A stretch of 64,000 nucleotides of DNA from Paracamarosporium sp. OC-R06-R3 (GCA_019828545.1 JACVRA010000093.1:9025-73024); one strand, 5' to 3'; positions 1-11,700 are shown, counted from the stretch's first letter. Notes: generated by a model not told the origin, from the letters alone. Program-made: numbers and translations.

Positions 1-725
1 ATTTTATACTATTATATATAGTATAAACTTTAATAAGAACTTAGTATTATAAGCTACTTACTTATATAAGTTACTTACTTAATAAGTAAGTTAGTTAATT
101 AAGTAAGTTAGTTAAAGTACTAAGACTTTATTAAAATATACTATAGCTATTTATAAAGTCTCTTAAAGTATAATAAGTAATTAGTATAATATACTTTTTA
201 AGTACATTATAGTTTAAATTTTAGTAAAGACTTAGTATTTTTATATATTTACTTATTTTAAACTTTTACTTATTAAATATATTATATATTAATTATTTTA
301 TTTTTTACTCTTTTAAACTAATTTTATTATTTTAAAAAAATTATTTTTTAGTAAAAATTTTTTTTATTTTTTTATTAAGCTATAGTTCTTTAAAGAGAAC
401 CTTCTTTTAATAAAAAACTAATTATATAATATTAAACTTTAATAATTTTAATACTTTTAATTTATTTTTTATTATTTATTTTTTATTACTTATTTATTTT
501 TTTATTATATTATTACTAGTTAATTCTTTATTGGTATCCTATATACTTATAATATTAGGCCTTATAAAATGTAATAAAAATTTATTTTAGTTTTTTAAGG
601 TAAGAATTATTAATAATTTATATTAGAGTTAATTTAAATCTATACTATTAATGTCTTAGTAAAAAATAGTTAAGTACTTAAGTTAACTACTATCTTAAGA
701 TCTTATATAGACTTTAGATTTTAAG
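1..725. repeat. AT-rich RIP-like block
   Basis: This stretch is almost pure A/T with very frequent TpA. Reading 1-720 by eye I find only about four CpA/TpG dinucleotides and no CpG, which is the expected outcome of RIP (CpA to TpA on both strands) acting on repeated DNA in filamentous ascomycetes. Composition changes sharply near 725-740, where ordinary GC-containing sequence begins. No reading frame survives, so the original element, probably a transposon, cannot be named. It runs off the left edge. Confidence 0.85.
73..91. repeat. perfect inverted repeat in AT block
   Basis: ACTTACTTA, a single A, then TAAGTAAGT form a perfect 9-bp inverted repeat. It sits in a longer run of TTAC/TAAG/TTAG tetramers (about 56-116). 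It may be RIP debris or part of a transposon end; nothing more can be said. Confidence 0.4.
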
Positions 726-1873
726 TTATTGCATATGGCGCTCTATCGGCGTGGAGTTGGGGCATGGTTAGTTATATAATAGGGTATTGCGGTATCTCTT
801 CATTACAGCTAAAGGGAACGTATCTAGGCCGTAAGCGTGTTCTTTAGTAGTATCAGCTTCTTCGGCTTTCGCATTGGAGCCGCTGTGAGGGATCTGGCCT
901 GTTTACCTGATTTTTGCCTGCCCATGATGAAATATTTGGTTTTGAAGGCGTGGTGAGGGTACAGCTAAGTATACCTAGGAATGTTCAGCTTGAGACGAGA
1001 GGCATATGGAAGCGGCGGCCCTGGTATTGGGAGCTGGTACATAGCACGACCAGTAGCGCGTTTTAGGACGTTTTAGACAGAAGGATACGGAAGCCTTCGA
1101 CTGGAGAACAGGAAAGCAATGCAATGTTACGTCTTAACGAATAATAGTGGAATATATAAGCGAAACTCCGCAGAAAACGCCTTGCCGCAGTCGGCTTTCG
1201 AAGTAGAACTTAGTCTGAAGGATGCGGACCAATCTGGACGAAATTTAGCAGCAAATCATCTCGAGTTGCAGCACGGAGGACACTTCACCCTAACGGTAAA
1301 GAATAATGCAAAAGACTGGTTGTAATTCTCCCTGTTCAACCTGCGATTCCTGTTTCAAGTGGTAAAAGTATATCCGAGTGATAGAAAGGTGAGCCATCCA
1401 TTACCAGGACGACCGACTCCGGGTGTTGCGAAAGCCATACGTCCCTTAAAAAAGAGCGTATCGTCGCCAATTTCGTTTCTCGAGGAATTGAAAACTAGAG
1501 GCGAGACTAAAGCTATAGGTATCTTGAAGATCATGATCTCTATCAATCCTGTCCTTTTCATGGAGAGGGTAGTATCAGGAGTCGACGGGCTTGAAAAGGT
1601 CAAACATAGAGGACCGGAAGGCACGCTGGACGAGATACTAGCATTACTGGGTCTAAATCACCACGCTTTACCTACTTTACGGGGGAGCGACCTTGGCCCA
1701 GAGAACGATGATGAGATCGTGGGGACTGACAAGTGATGGTTCGTGTCGCTGAACCAAAACAGCTGAAACAGTCTTCATTCAGTCGTGCTGCAAGAGCACG
1801 ATGCGAATGCGCCGAGGCAGGGCTACATAAGCTGCTTCGTGCCGCAGACAGGGCACGTCATTGATACGGACGA
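726..1873. other. gene-poor border zone
   Basis: Normal-composition sequence between the AT block and the first gene. The only sizeable open frame is 1359-1736 (+, 125 codons), but the opposite strand is also open over 1355-1624, codon use is unremarkable and no family is recognisable. I see no supported gene, tRNA or repeat here. Confidence 0.5.
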
Positions 1874-2794
1874 TCAGCAGATGTATGTCGTAATTTCCAG
1901 CTCGACCTATAATTCTTAGCAACACTGCCTATCTTCACGATCACGAAAAGGCCCCACGACTTACCACAACCCCACAATCCTCCCCGATAAACCAAAACTT
2001 TCCATGCTCCTCCGGCTGCCGCCGAAACTTCTCCTGACGCGTACTACCCTCATCGCAAGGCGCCAAGTAACTATGCAGCCCAACATGCTCTAGACTCCCC
2101 GTTTTCTCCGCTCCCTTTCTTCGCTCGACGTCCAATATCCACACCACAGCCAATCGATCTTCCTCCTCGAGACAATCTCGAACAGCCCAGCCCTCTCCGC
2201 CAACCAACTCTTTGGCCGTCTGTGTAAGGCTCTCCTCGATTATTGGAACAGCAAGGACATTCGCTGCTACCGGGTCACAATCGCCATAGTACCGCTCCAT
2301 ATACAGCGGCGTGTACTTGATCTTAACTTTCTCCCAGGACGTCTCCAGATTCTTCAGGAAACTGAAATCAGCAACGTATCCGCTCACCTCCCCGGGCTCC
2401 GACAAATTGGTTCCGTATCCGTTCCAGTAATTCTCGTTGTAACTGTCATCGGAATCGGAAATGTAGTCCGAATCTTCATCTTCATCGCCATCATCGTCGT
2501 TGCCATCACTGTCTTCCCCGCTGCACACTTTAGCCTCGCTCCACACTATGTTTACCATCAATCCGCACTTACTTACAAGTTCACCAAAAACTTTTTCCCA
2601 GAAGCCTCCCAATCCCCAGTACGGTCATACGTCCTAAACAAATGCACATCCAGCTCCAACTCCCTTAATGCGCATCCCTCCAGCGCCACAAGCGCCCTCT
2701 CTATGCCCGCAAAATCCTCTACATAGTTGAACTGCTCTTTGCCCCACGGCACTATGTGTTGATAAGACGAATTAGGGGGTCGCGTTTTACCCAT
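1874..2794 (-). CDS. unrecognised protein with acidic stretch, 3 exons
   Basis: Proposed exons 2794-2577, 2520-1965 and 1906-1874 (268 aa). Intron 2521-2576 has GTAAGT...TGCAG and its removal joins a TTC codon in frame. Intron 1907-1964 has GTAAGT, a GCTAAGA branch site and TATAG, and keeps phase 0. Without the last intron the frame would stop at 1941. Residues after the first junction are strongly Asp/Glu/Ser-rich (GEDSDGNDDDGDEDEDSD); the rest is globular-looking with many Trp and Tyr. I recognise no domain. The 5' end is uncertain: coding-like sequence at 2801-2939, in another frame, can be joined by an intron at 2752-2800 (GTAACA...CATAG), which would replace the first codons. The gene lies between the RIP border and a tRNA on the same strand and may be 5'-truncated. 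Confidence 0.55.
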
Positions 2795-3002
2795 TGTTAC
2801 GCTCAAACTCGTAGCACCTATCCTCGAAAACACTCCTTTTGCTATCCAGTGTCAGGTCGTGAAAAAGGTAATCGCTGCTGCTTTGCACCACATAACAATA
2901 TTCTAGCGTCGCAAGCTGATAGAAATGCTTGAGGTCTTCGGGCAGGACGGTTTGTCAACAGCCAGCAGAGATTCTGGACCTTTTGCCCAAAAATAAAAAG
3001 AA

Positions 3003-3135
3003 CGACACCTGTGAGATTCGAACTCACGCTCCCGAAGGAACGGGCTTAGCAGGCCCGCGCGTTAACCTGATCGCTATTAGTTAAAGTAATACTTTACTAA
3101 TGGATATCTAGTACATACCACTCCGCCAAAGTGCC
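3003..3135 (-). tRNA. tRNA-Ser(GCU) with non-canonical D-loop insert
   Basis: With 3067-3118 removed, the remaining 81 nt fold as a class II tRNA: acceptor GGCACTT/AGGTGTC (7 pairs, two of them G-U), D-stem GCG/CGC with GAGTGGTTAA loop, anticodon arm CGGGC-CTGCTAA-GCCCG (anticodon GCU), variable arm of the serine type, T-arm GTGAG-TTCGAAT-CTCAC, discriminator G. GAGTGGTTAACGCG is the usual Ser D-arm/B-box A sequence, so the insert splits box A after GAGTG. Canonical nuclear tRNA introns lie one base 3' of the anticodon; none is present there. The gene is either functional with an unusual intron or disrupted. Confidence 0.85.
3067..3118 (-). other. 52-nt GT-AG intron-like insert in tRNA D-loop
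   Basis: The insert starts GTATGT and ends GATCAG, has a TTTAACTAAT segment resembling a fungal branch site about 16-20 nt before the 3' end, and its exact removal restores a normal Ser D-loop. It is also self-complementary: ATTAGT+AAAGT pairs with ACTTT+ACTAAT (one bulged A, ATT loop), and CTaGAT near the 5' end pairs with ATCAG near the 3' end. GT-AG ends plus a hairpin resemble introner-like elements described in Dothideomycete protein genes. Whether it is removed from the tRNA is unknown. Confidence 0.7.
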
Positions 3136-4128
3136 TATGCTTCGGATGAGATGTTGCTCATTCATGAATATTCCCAAAAATTTTCGTTACATATACCCAG
3201 GATGTTCCGCATTGCACGCCAAGCTAATAAAATCAGAGTGGGGCTCCTGAGCACTTGGCGAACTGGGCCCAGCGCTTATAATGACACAGTATCGAAAATA
3301 CCCTGCAGTTCGCTCATAGGAAATGCAAAGAACATAGAGAAAGTCATATACCTAACTAACTCTCTGTATAAGCCACACGAGTCCGGCGATAAAGATATGC
3401 TACCCTCTAAATTTGTTCGCAGACTGTTGGCGGAAGAGAAACTGCGCGTTTTAGCAGCTGCCTCCACACCAACTAGTAGGAGCCACCGTACTAGCTCCGG
3501 TCTACGCAGTATAGAGGCGGGTTTCTCCATCTTAGCAATCAACAACTCTCATTTCCAGTTTGTTCAATCATGTGGAAGAGACTATGGAGGGTAAGCCACG
3601 CCGTAGAACTCCTCTACGTCTTCGTGACTTGTATTTAGCAATCTACTTGGGAGGTGCCGTGACATGAGTGTGCCGGGTTACCAATTTATCCAGTTAGTTT
3701 TGACCGAATGCACAAACCCCGTCAACGTTTTGAGCGAATTGACTTCCGCCTCACGATCCCCCCCAAAGTGCCATCGACCAACCTGAAAAGGGGTTATTGG
3801 CTAGTTGTTGAAGATCTTCGGCATTATCATCATATACTGATGATGATGATATTGCACTCTTGCGCGCTGTAAAACAAGCCCTGGTGGACTATGAGGCCGC
3901 ACCAGAGAACGGTAAATGGATTGAGTGGGGATACCTTCAAGGTAGTGGATCCTCCGTCTTTCGGTGCGGAGAAACCATGATGCGGATGTCTTGGCAACCC
4001 ATCCGCGAACCCGCTTCTCGAAGCCTCAACTCAAACGTCTTTCAGTGCCTTTCATTTTCACCTCACGACATAGGCTCTCGCACCAAGTCTCAATTCCTGC
4101 CTTCATTTTTGCTCTTCAGAAACCAAAA
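3136..4128. other. intergenic, no supported gene
   Basis: Open frames here (3151-3594 +, 3276-3545 -) overlap on both strands and look random. A small hairpin-forming repeat (ATCATCA, 5-nt loop, TGATGAT) lies at 3826-3844. The part after about 3860 is probably the promoter and 5' leader of the gene starting at 4129. Confidence 0.5.
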
Positions 4129-4995
4129 ATGCCTCAAGTCGGTGCGTATACAGTTCCTTTGCGGCGCGTCGTTTCATATCCCTTGGACATGCGGGTGCAC
4201 ACATTGCTTTGTGAGCTTCACTAATACCAAGCAGCCGCACGGGCGCTCTCACAAGCAGACCTTCCGCCCTCGGTAGAGAAGGCGTATTACAAGAAGTGTA
4301 TCGATCTCCGACGGCGTATAACCGACATCGAGGAGAGCAACGATGGCACGCGCCTACGCATTAAGCGCTTACATCGTGGGATCCAGAAAATGCGCCTTGA
4401 GCGTGCCTTCCTCCTTGAACAGCTCCACAAGCATATGGAGTTTAATGTCGACGACTCAGACAGAAGTAGCAGTCCACCACCAACGCCCACCGACAAGCCG
4501 TTGAGGAGCAAGCGAAGTCATCGCAAAGGCACACCGCCCGGAGGCTCGCAGACAGGCGGTGGCGCACCCGCACAGCATGAGAGCCCTAATAATTCTCACC
4601 ATCAGCCGCTTCTCCACGCGATGAATCCCATGTCTTCCGCCCAAAGCACGCCGGATCCAAGTCGCTCGAATAACCCCTTCTTCAGCACCATCGGCGCGAC
4701 CGCTGCTTCACCACATGCTGTCAATGGCAACACACAACCGATACTTCCACCGCTACATTCGCTACCCCCGCTGCAGCCGCAGCGTGCCTCCGAGCCTACA
4801 CGTGGCGCATATTTTGACCCTGTCAGCGACGAGTCACGACCGCCGCCTACAGAGAATGACCCGGAGTATGCTGGTCGCCGACGTGCCCTTTCCGGCACAA
4901 ACCCACCGGCTTCCGAACAACGCGAGGTGCAGAATGGTGACACTGAGATGATTGACCCTGCAGGCGCTGGCTTTACCGCCGTTAACAGGGGTTAG
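4129..4995 (+). CDS. putative INO80F/Nhp10-like coiled-coil protein
   Basis: Exon 1 is only 13 nt (ATGCCTCAAGTCG, 4129-4141); intron 4142-4234 has GTGCGT, a CACTAAT branch site and CAG; exon 2 is 4235-4995. The 257-aa product begins MPQVAARALSQ. Residues about 20-65 form a basic amphipathic helix (AYYKKCIDLRRRITDIEES, then IQKMRLERAFLLEQL), which resembles the short coiled coil of INO80-complex subunit F (TFPT) and yeast Nhp10-type subunits. The remaining 190 residues are Pro/Ser-rich and probably disordered. If the resemblance holds, it is a nuclear chromatin-remodelling subunit. The family call is by eye and moderate; the exon structure is better supported. Confidence 0.6.
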
Positions 4996-5692
4996 TGATT
5001 TCGTCATAGCCTTGGGGACTTGTGCAGTGGATCGATCATCTTGTATTTTATTTTGACTCCGTTCGCTAGGACGGTTGGTAACTTTCTACACTGGGAAACT
5101 GGCGTTTAGTTTGCGGCTTGAAATCTGCCTATTGCCTTTTGTACGACTGCTGTCGCTCTCATGCAGACGGCAATTTTAATCAGCAAGGTGTTCAGCAAGG
5201 GTTTTTCTTGAAGCAACGGTGTTTTTGGTCGTGCGGGCGTGCTGGTCTAGGTTCGTGGTTTTTAGATTTTATGAACATCAATTGGAGTCTGTATCACGTC
5301 TGAACTGATCTCTTTTCTTCAAATTTTGATCAACGGTCGAGGGGAGCATGATTTGTAAGTCGCTTCAATGCGTTAGGTGTGGTGCATTCTACATGCATGC
5401 GAGAGTTTCCCGGATTCACAATCGCCACCCAGATTGGCTCAATAGTGGTTGAAATGCATCGGACACTTTACGTTCTAATGACACTATCTGCCCCCTGTAT
5501 CACCCTAATATGTCTAACGCAGAGTCAGATTACTCGCAGGTTAGCGGGCAGGCGCTGGTAAGGTCTACTTTTCATTGCTGTACATTCTGTGTTAACGCAC
5601 ACGTCCGACCTTCTAGAGGATCTCTTATTTTCGTCGCCCATTGTTGTTTACTCTCTACCAACTAGCAATATTGCATCCGAAAGCTACCCTTG
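4996..5692. other. convergent 3' intergenic region
   Basis: Lies between the 3' ends of the coiled-coil gene (+) and the NmrA-like gene (-). It should contain both 3' UTRs. Open frames are short and unconvincing; no RNA gene or repeat was seen. Confidence 0.5.
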
Positions 5693-6816
5693 CTAGACTA
5701 CACTTTTCCAGTCTACACTCTTCAGATACTCCTCCACCGTCGTATACGTGATATTCAACCCATATTTCTCGTTCGCATCCCACGGATAAACAACACTCTG
5801 ATCCCCGCCATCGTACCCAAAGTCATCCATATACTCGAACATGGCGGCGTACTCCCTGCCTGTTGTACCCATTTTCTCCTCCATGACGGCACCGGGATAT
5901 GATTCAAAGGTGACGGAGACGTTATTAATGCGACCCCAGACCGAGGCATACTCGGACCAGGATAGCTTGGAGCCACAACCCAGGAGGTTCGTTTGCGGTG
6001 GGAGAGAGAGAAGGGCGTGGACAAAGTGGCCTACAAGTCTTCGTCAGTGCATCCTCGAGCGAGCGGCCAACCAAGTTCTACCTGTATCAGCATTTGGATC
6101 CACCATAGGTACCTTGCTCTCTCCACCCATTGGCATCGCTAACGTATAAGTCCCATCCACCTCCCTCTTTGGTAACGCTAGTCCGCTCTTCCAGTTCGTC
6201 AAGAAATATCCGAGCTGTAACATACTCGTTTTCGCCCATAAATCCGGATATGTCTCCTTACAGTACTCCACCGCCTTCCACTTGCTCTCGAAGTGCAGGT
6301 TGAATGTTACCTTCCCCTGGCTCCACTTCCTACTGTCACTCAACGTGCACATAACAAATCTCTTCAGACTCCCCGTTGTCGCAGCCGCAGCATCAACAAT
6401 ATTTTTCCCCTGCCGGACTTCACGCTCAAACGCGATTTCGTTGATCGTGATACCGCGGGCGGCAGCTTCAGACTGCGCTGAAGGATCCTTCATGTGTTGC
6501 CAAAAATCGGTAGTACCGAAGATGACGGCTGAACCTGCGAATGCTTCTTTGAGACTCTCGACATCGTCCAGCTCTGCGCGAACAAGCTCGATGCCAGCTT
6601 CTTTGAGGTGAGCGTGAGTGGGCTTATAAGGGTCCCGGGTAAGTCCGCGGACATGCCAGCCAGATTGTCTGGAGAAGAGTGATGCTACGGAGCCACCCTA
6701 TCAAATATTAGTCTCTATACTCGGAAAGGAGTATTGATCGAAGCAGACTAGAATAAGAATAATCAAATCACCTGGTTCCCTGTGGCCCCCACAATTGCAA
6801 TAGTTGTCATTGCCAT
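5693..6816 (-). CDS. NmrA-like family NAD(P)-binding protein
   Basis: Three exons: 6816-6772, 6697-6082 and 6030-5693, giving 332 aa. Introns are 6698-6771 (GTGATT...GATAG) and 6031-6081 (GTAGAA...TGTAG). The protein starts MAMTTIAIVGATGNQGGSVA, with the GxxGxxG Rossmann dinucleotide-binding motif split by intron 1. Later features fit the NmrA-like branch of atypical short-chain dehydrogenases: AELDDVESLKEAFAGS, VIFGTTDFW, a KNIVDAAAA helix, KRFVMCTLSD, and DTGHFVHALL after intron 2. A catalytic Tyr-x3-Lys is not evident, as in NmrA redox sensors; the substrate is unknown. A second in-frame ATG lies two codons downstream. Neighbours give no pathway hint. Confidence 0.88.
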
Positions 6817-7596
6817 AGTATAATCAGTAACGATGTATATCCCTCAGACGGTACGAATGCATGTACAAATTTTTCCTAGGATTTCTACCTTCGAAAACCT
6901 TTAACTTAGACTTACATCTTCAGGTTTAAATCCAGTCATATAGGAGGTTACTCAGCTACTTACCTATCACACATGTGTACATTCAACTAAAATAGATCTT
7001 GTTCTGGAACATGCACTAAAGCTCTAACCGTCTATGGGCTAGGATAACGTTCGCTTTGAACGCTTGATCAATGGGACAGTTGAGGTACAGCGGCCGCTGG
7101 CGCCGCCCTCATGCCATGCTACCCGACCGGAGCCATGTCCGGCGACCCAAGGCCGCCATTGCACCCCCGCGTCAATACCGTCGATTTTTTGTCAGTCGCT
7201 TTGTAAGAATAGTGGCAAAGCCGGCACGAGATGGAGTGACAATTATTTCCTGCATACCTGGAAACCTGACGTAAGAGAAATGAACTCTCACCCCTCTTTA
7301 CTTTGTACTTCATTCACACCAGAGTCGGATAAACTCAGACGGGCCTTTTCACGATGTGTTTTTATGTTTAAGAATGCTTCGCTTCGGGTTCGCTCCATGT
7401 GTGAGATATAATAGAGAGTTTCAATCAGAATCGCCACACAACGATCCTTCGCTTCTTGGGCCTAAAGCATTCATAACGTAGTAGTACACTGCGCGTTCCG
7501 TTAATGATTAGAAAAGAAAAATACTGAGATTCATGACCGATACACGCTAGTGTAGCAGTGCGCAGAGAACAAGGCGCCAAAAATCTGCAAAAGGAA
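6817..7596. other. intergenic, promoter side of NmrA-like gene
   Basis: Upstream of the NmrA-like gene and downstream of tRNA-Lys. The ORFs at 7064-7411 and 7119-7313 oppose one another and match nothing I recognise. No repeat was noted. Confidence 0.45.
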
Positions 7597-7702
7597 AGCC
7601 CGACGTGGGGGTCGAACCCACAACCTTGAGATACCGAGTAATCGTGCAGTTAGACCGTGAATACTTAAGAGTCTCACGCTCTACCGATTGAGCTAGCCGG
7701 GC
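7597..7702 (-). tRNA. tRNA-Lys(CUU) with canonical intron
   Basis: The 5' strand GCCCGGCTAGCTCAATCGG and 3' T-arm GTGGG-TTCGACC-CCCAC followed by GTCGGGC form a standard tRNA. The anticodon arm is TGAGA-CTCTTAA...TCTCA with anticodon CUU. About 33 nt are inserted between positions 37 and 38, the normal site cut by the nuclear tRNA splicing endonuclease. Mature length is about 73 nt. Confidence 0.95.
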
Positions 7703-8793
7703 TAGTCGATGATTTGATGGGAATGATTTCAATTAACTAGTAAATATATCCTCAAAACACACTCAAAAGTCTGACTCTTAGGCTGGGTTGAAAGGGCAGT
7801 CGCTAGGTAAACGAATGGCGGCACGTTGGCGGGCTCGGTCAGCCCTATCACGGTTCTACTTGCCCACCTCAGATGTCATGTGCCGAGTGCGAACCCATGG
7901 ATACCCATGACCACCCTCATAATGCGTGTCGTTTCCACACGACATAACCCGACACGAATTGCGGAAATAGCGCCTCATGTTGAAGTTCTAAAACGAGCAG
8001 TGGTCACAAAAAGAAACACCGTAGCCGGCAAAGCAACAATGCGCCGCTCGGATGCGTTACTCGTACTGGGAGCTGAGCAGCCGCACCTATTCTTATACTC
8101 CTAGCCAGGTGCCTCACAACGAGGCCAAGGGAAAAGTACATATTCCAGGATACAAATACCCTATATTATCAGGTCAATTGGCGAAGGAGCTGTAACGCAC
8201 ATAGCCGTGGTGCAGTGAGCTTGAGTTCTGCCAAAAGTCGCAAGCTGCGTAGTCTTGGCAGCGTCGTGTCATGCTACCTCGAGGATTGGGCAACACGCAA
8301 TGCGGAGCAGGACAACATTGGAGGTTTGCGCACAATTGTGTCGGTAGGCCCGGTCGTGTTCGTGAGGATAGGAGATATGTAGAGCAGGGCTGTTGCCGCG
8401 CGTTCGCTATTGCTCCCGCAGGCGCAGGGCCTCCCGCACCCGCACTGCCCCCAGGTGCTGTCCGTGCCTTTTACCTACCCAAACGCTTGCTCCGCCCATT
8501 CATAATAGAACAAACCACTACCGCGTACTACGACCATCATCGCACGCTACTGCCCGTCTCGCATTCGCTGAATTACTGTCCTCGCGCCCGCCCGCGCCTT
8601 TCGAAACGTTGGCCAAGCTTCGGAGGCTGTGCTGGGAGCCGGGGGATTGTCTTACGTCCTTCTGCCCCATCGTCGAACCCCCAACCGCGCACCGAGATTC
8701 ACAGGAAGAGCAGCTGTACTGTACACGCTCTGGATGCAGCGAGCAGTGCAGTAGTGAAGAGCGGAGCAAGCGCCTTGATTTCGTTGTGCCGCC
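7703..8793. other. intergenic and 5' leader of flippase gene
   Basis: No gene is supported in 7703-8270. From about 8380 to 8793 the sequence is GC- and C-rich and should be the promoter and 5' leader of the Drs2-type gene. Several overlapping frames there (8271-8834, 8393-8842, 8518-8829) are open on both strands, as expected in GC-rich leader DNA. Confidence 0.5.
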
Positions 8794-11700
8794 ATGGCCG
8801 GCAGGCCGCCAGGTGCACCGCCGTCTCACAATGAGAACCTAATCGACTTTGACGACCACGACCACCACCAGCCGTACCACTACAATCCCGGCGCACCGCC
8901 GCCACACACCGACGAAGAGCTACTCCAGCGATACAACACAAATACCGCCGGCACGCCTCAGGGTCGGCCCTCAGAATCATACGATGAGTTTCTGGGTGGC
9001 AGACCGGCAGCAGGCTTACCAGGAGGACCTGGTGCTCCTGGCGCAGGAGCGACACCGTACTCGAACAGCGGAGGCGTCTACTCGCAGACATCGGATCTAA
9101 ACAACTACTCGAGATACTCGGATGCAGATGTACATGTGGACGAGGATCATTCCATGCAGGGTTACTATGCCACTGGCGGAGGCTACGAACCGCCAGCGGG
9201 CATGCGTCGTGCGAATACCGGCAAGGCGAATAGAAACAGCATCCTTAGTCTCGGCGGCGGTCTCACAGGGCGGGTCAAGAACATGTTTGGGCAAAGGCCT
9301 GAATACTCGGAGATGGATCTGCCCTTGACCGAGCATGCGGCGCAGCAAGGTCAATCAGAATCAAGAGGAGTGTATGATGAGGACGCAAAACAGACACCCA
9401 AGAAGCGCAGCTCTGGAGTGTTCAAGTTTGGTCTCGGGCGCGGAGCTCCCGATCCATCAACACTCGGTCCTAGGATAATACACCTAAACAATCCACCTGC
9501 AAATGCCGCGAATAAATACGTCGACAACCACGTCTCCACCACCAAATACAATATTGTCACCTTTCTCCCCAAGTTTTTGTACGAGCAATTTTCCAAGTAT
9601 GCCAACTTGTTCTTCTTGTTCACCGCCATTCTTCAACAAATCCCTGGTATCTCCCCTACAAAACGATACACTACCATCGTACCCCTCGGTGTTGTCTTGC
9701 TCGTCTCTGCGGTGAAGGAGTATGTCGAAGACTACAGACGAAGACAATCAGACTCTACATTGAACAATTCAAAAGCGCAGGTCCTCAAAGGATCCTCGTT
9801 TCAAGATGCGCGGTGGATCGAGGTTGCGGTTGGAGACATTGTGCGGGTAGAGTCAGAGCAGCCTTTTCCCGCCGATCTCGTATTACTGGCATCCTCTGAA
9901 CCGGAAGGTTTATGCTATATCGAAACGGCAAATCTGGATGGAGAGACGAATTTAAAGATCAAGCAAGCTATACCAGAAACTGCCGATCTCGTCAGCACTG
10001 CCGAGCTGGGTCGTTTGGGAGGCAAACTCAAATCGGAACAACCAAACAGCAGTCTATACACCTACGAGGCGACCTTGACTATTGCAGCAGGTGGAGGCGA
10101 AAAAGAACTGCCATTAGCTCCTGACCAATTGTTGTTGCGTGGAGCCACTCTCAGGAACACACCTTGGATCCACGGCGTGGTGGTCTTCACTGGACATGAA
10201 ACGAAGCTCATGCGAAATGCAACGGCTACTCCCATTAAGACCACGGCGGTTGAGAGAATGGTGAACAAGCAGATTCTTATGCTTGTCGCTATTCTCATTG
10301 GACTCAGTGTCATCAGTTCCATTGGTGACGTCTTGATCAGAACGACTAAAAACTCGACTCTCGATTACCTTCGGTATGATGGCTTCAACGGCGCTTCTCA
10401 ATTTTTCCTCGATTTGTTGACCTATTGGGTCCTCTACTCCAACTTGGTGCCCATTTCGCTGTTTGTCACGATCGAGATTGTTAAATACTGGACCGGCATA
10501 TTAATTGATTCCGATCTCGATATTTATTACGAGCCCACCGACACGCCTGCCAACTGTCGTACTTCGTCCTTGGTGGAGGAACTAGGTCAGATTGAATACA
10601 TTTTCTCTGACAAAACAGGTACGCTAACACAAAATATGATGGTATTCAAACAATCGTCTATCGCAGGTATTCAGTATTCTGATGAGGTACCTGAAGACCG
10701 AAGGGCCACGTTTGAGGATGGTGTCGAAGTTGGCATTCATGATTTCAACAGGCTTGAGGAAAACCGCAAAACACATCGTGATAGGGATATCATCGATAAT
10801 TTCCTGACGTTGTTGTCGACATGCCACACTGTTATCCCCGAACGAGACGGCGAGAAGCAAGAGATCAAGTACCAAGCTGCTTCACCTGACGAGGGTGCTT
10901 TAGTAGAGGGTGCTGTACAGTTAGGTTACAGGTTCATTGCCCGCAAACCTCGCTCAGTCACGATCTTAGTCGACGGTCGCGAGCGAGAGTATGAGCTCTT
11001 AGCAGTCTGTGAATTTAATTCCACGCGGAAGAGGATGTCGACTATTTTCCGTACGCCAGAAGGAAAGATCGTGTGTTATACCAAGGGTGCCGATACTGTT
11101 ATTCTGGAACGATTAGGAAAGCAGAATCCATACGTAGAAGTGACTTTGACGCACCTTGAGGAATATGCCGCGGAAGGGTTACGTACACTGTGTTTGGCGA
11201 TGCGCGAAATTCCAGAAAACGAGTTTCAGGAATGGTTCAAGATCTTTGCTGCAGCGCAAACCACTGTTAGTGGTAACCGAGCGGAAGAGCTAGACAAGGC
11301 GGCCGAGCTGATCGAGCATGATTTCACCCTTCTTGGAGCAACTGCTATTGAAGACAAGCTTCAGGAAGGCGTTCCCGATACTATCGCGACACTGCAGACC
11401 GCAGGTATCAAAATTTGGGTTTTGACGGGTGATCGACAAGAGACAGCTATCAATATTGGAATGAGTTGCAAGTTGATTAGCGAAGACATGAGTCTCCTAA
11501 TAGTCAACGAAGAGAATAAGGAAGCAACAAGGGATAATATCCAAAAGAAACTGAATGCTATCAACAGCCAAAGCCAAGGTGGCGCGGAAATGGATGTTCT
11601 AGCACTTGTGATTGATGGTAAATCACTCACGTATGCCTTGGAAAAAGACCTGGAGAAGACCTTTCTGGATTTGGCCGTCAAGTGCAAAGCCGTTATTTGT

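Noticed and set aside
8271..8842. Overlapping 149-187-codon frames before the flippase gene
   Set aside because: GC-rich leader DNA, open on both strands, Pro/Arg/Ser-rich with no family resemblance; they overlap the DRS2 start.
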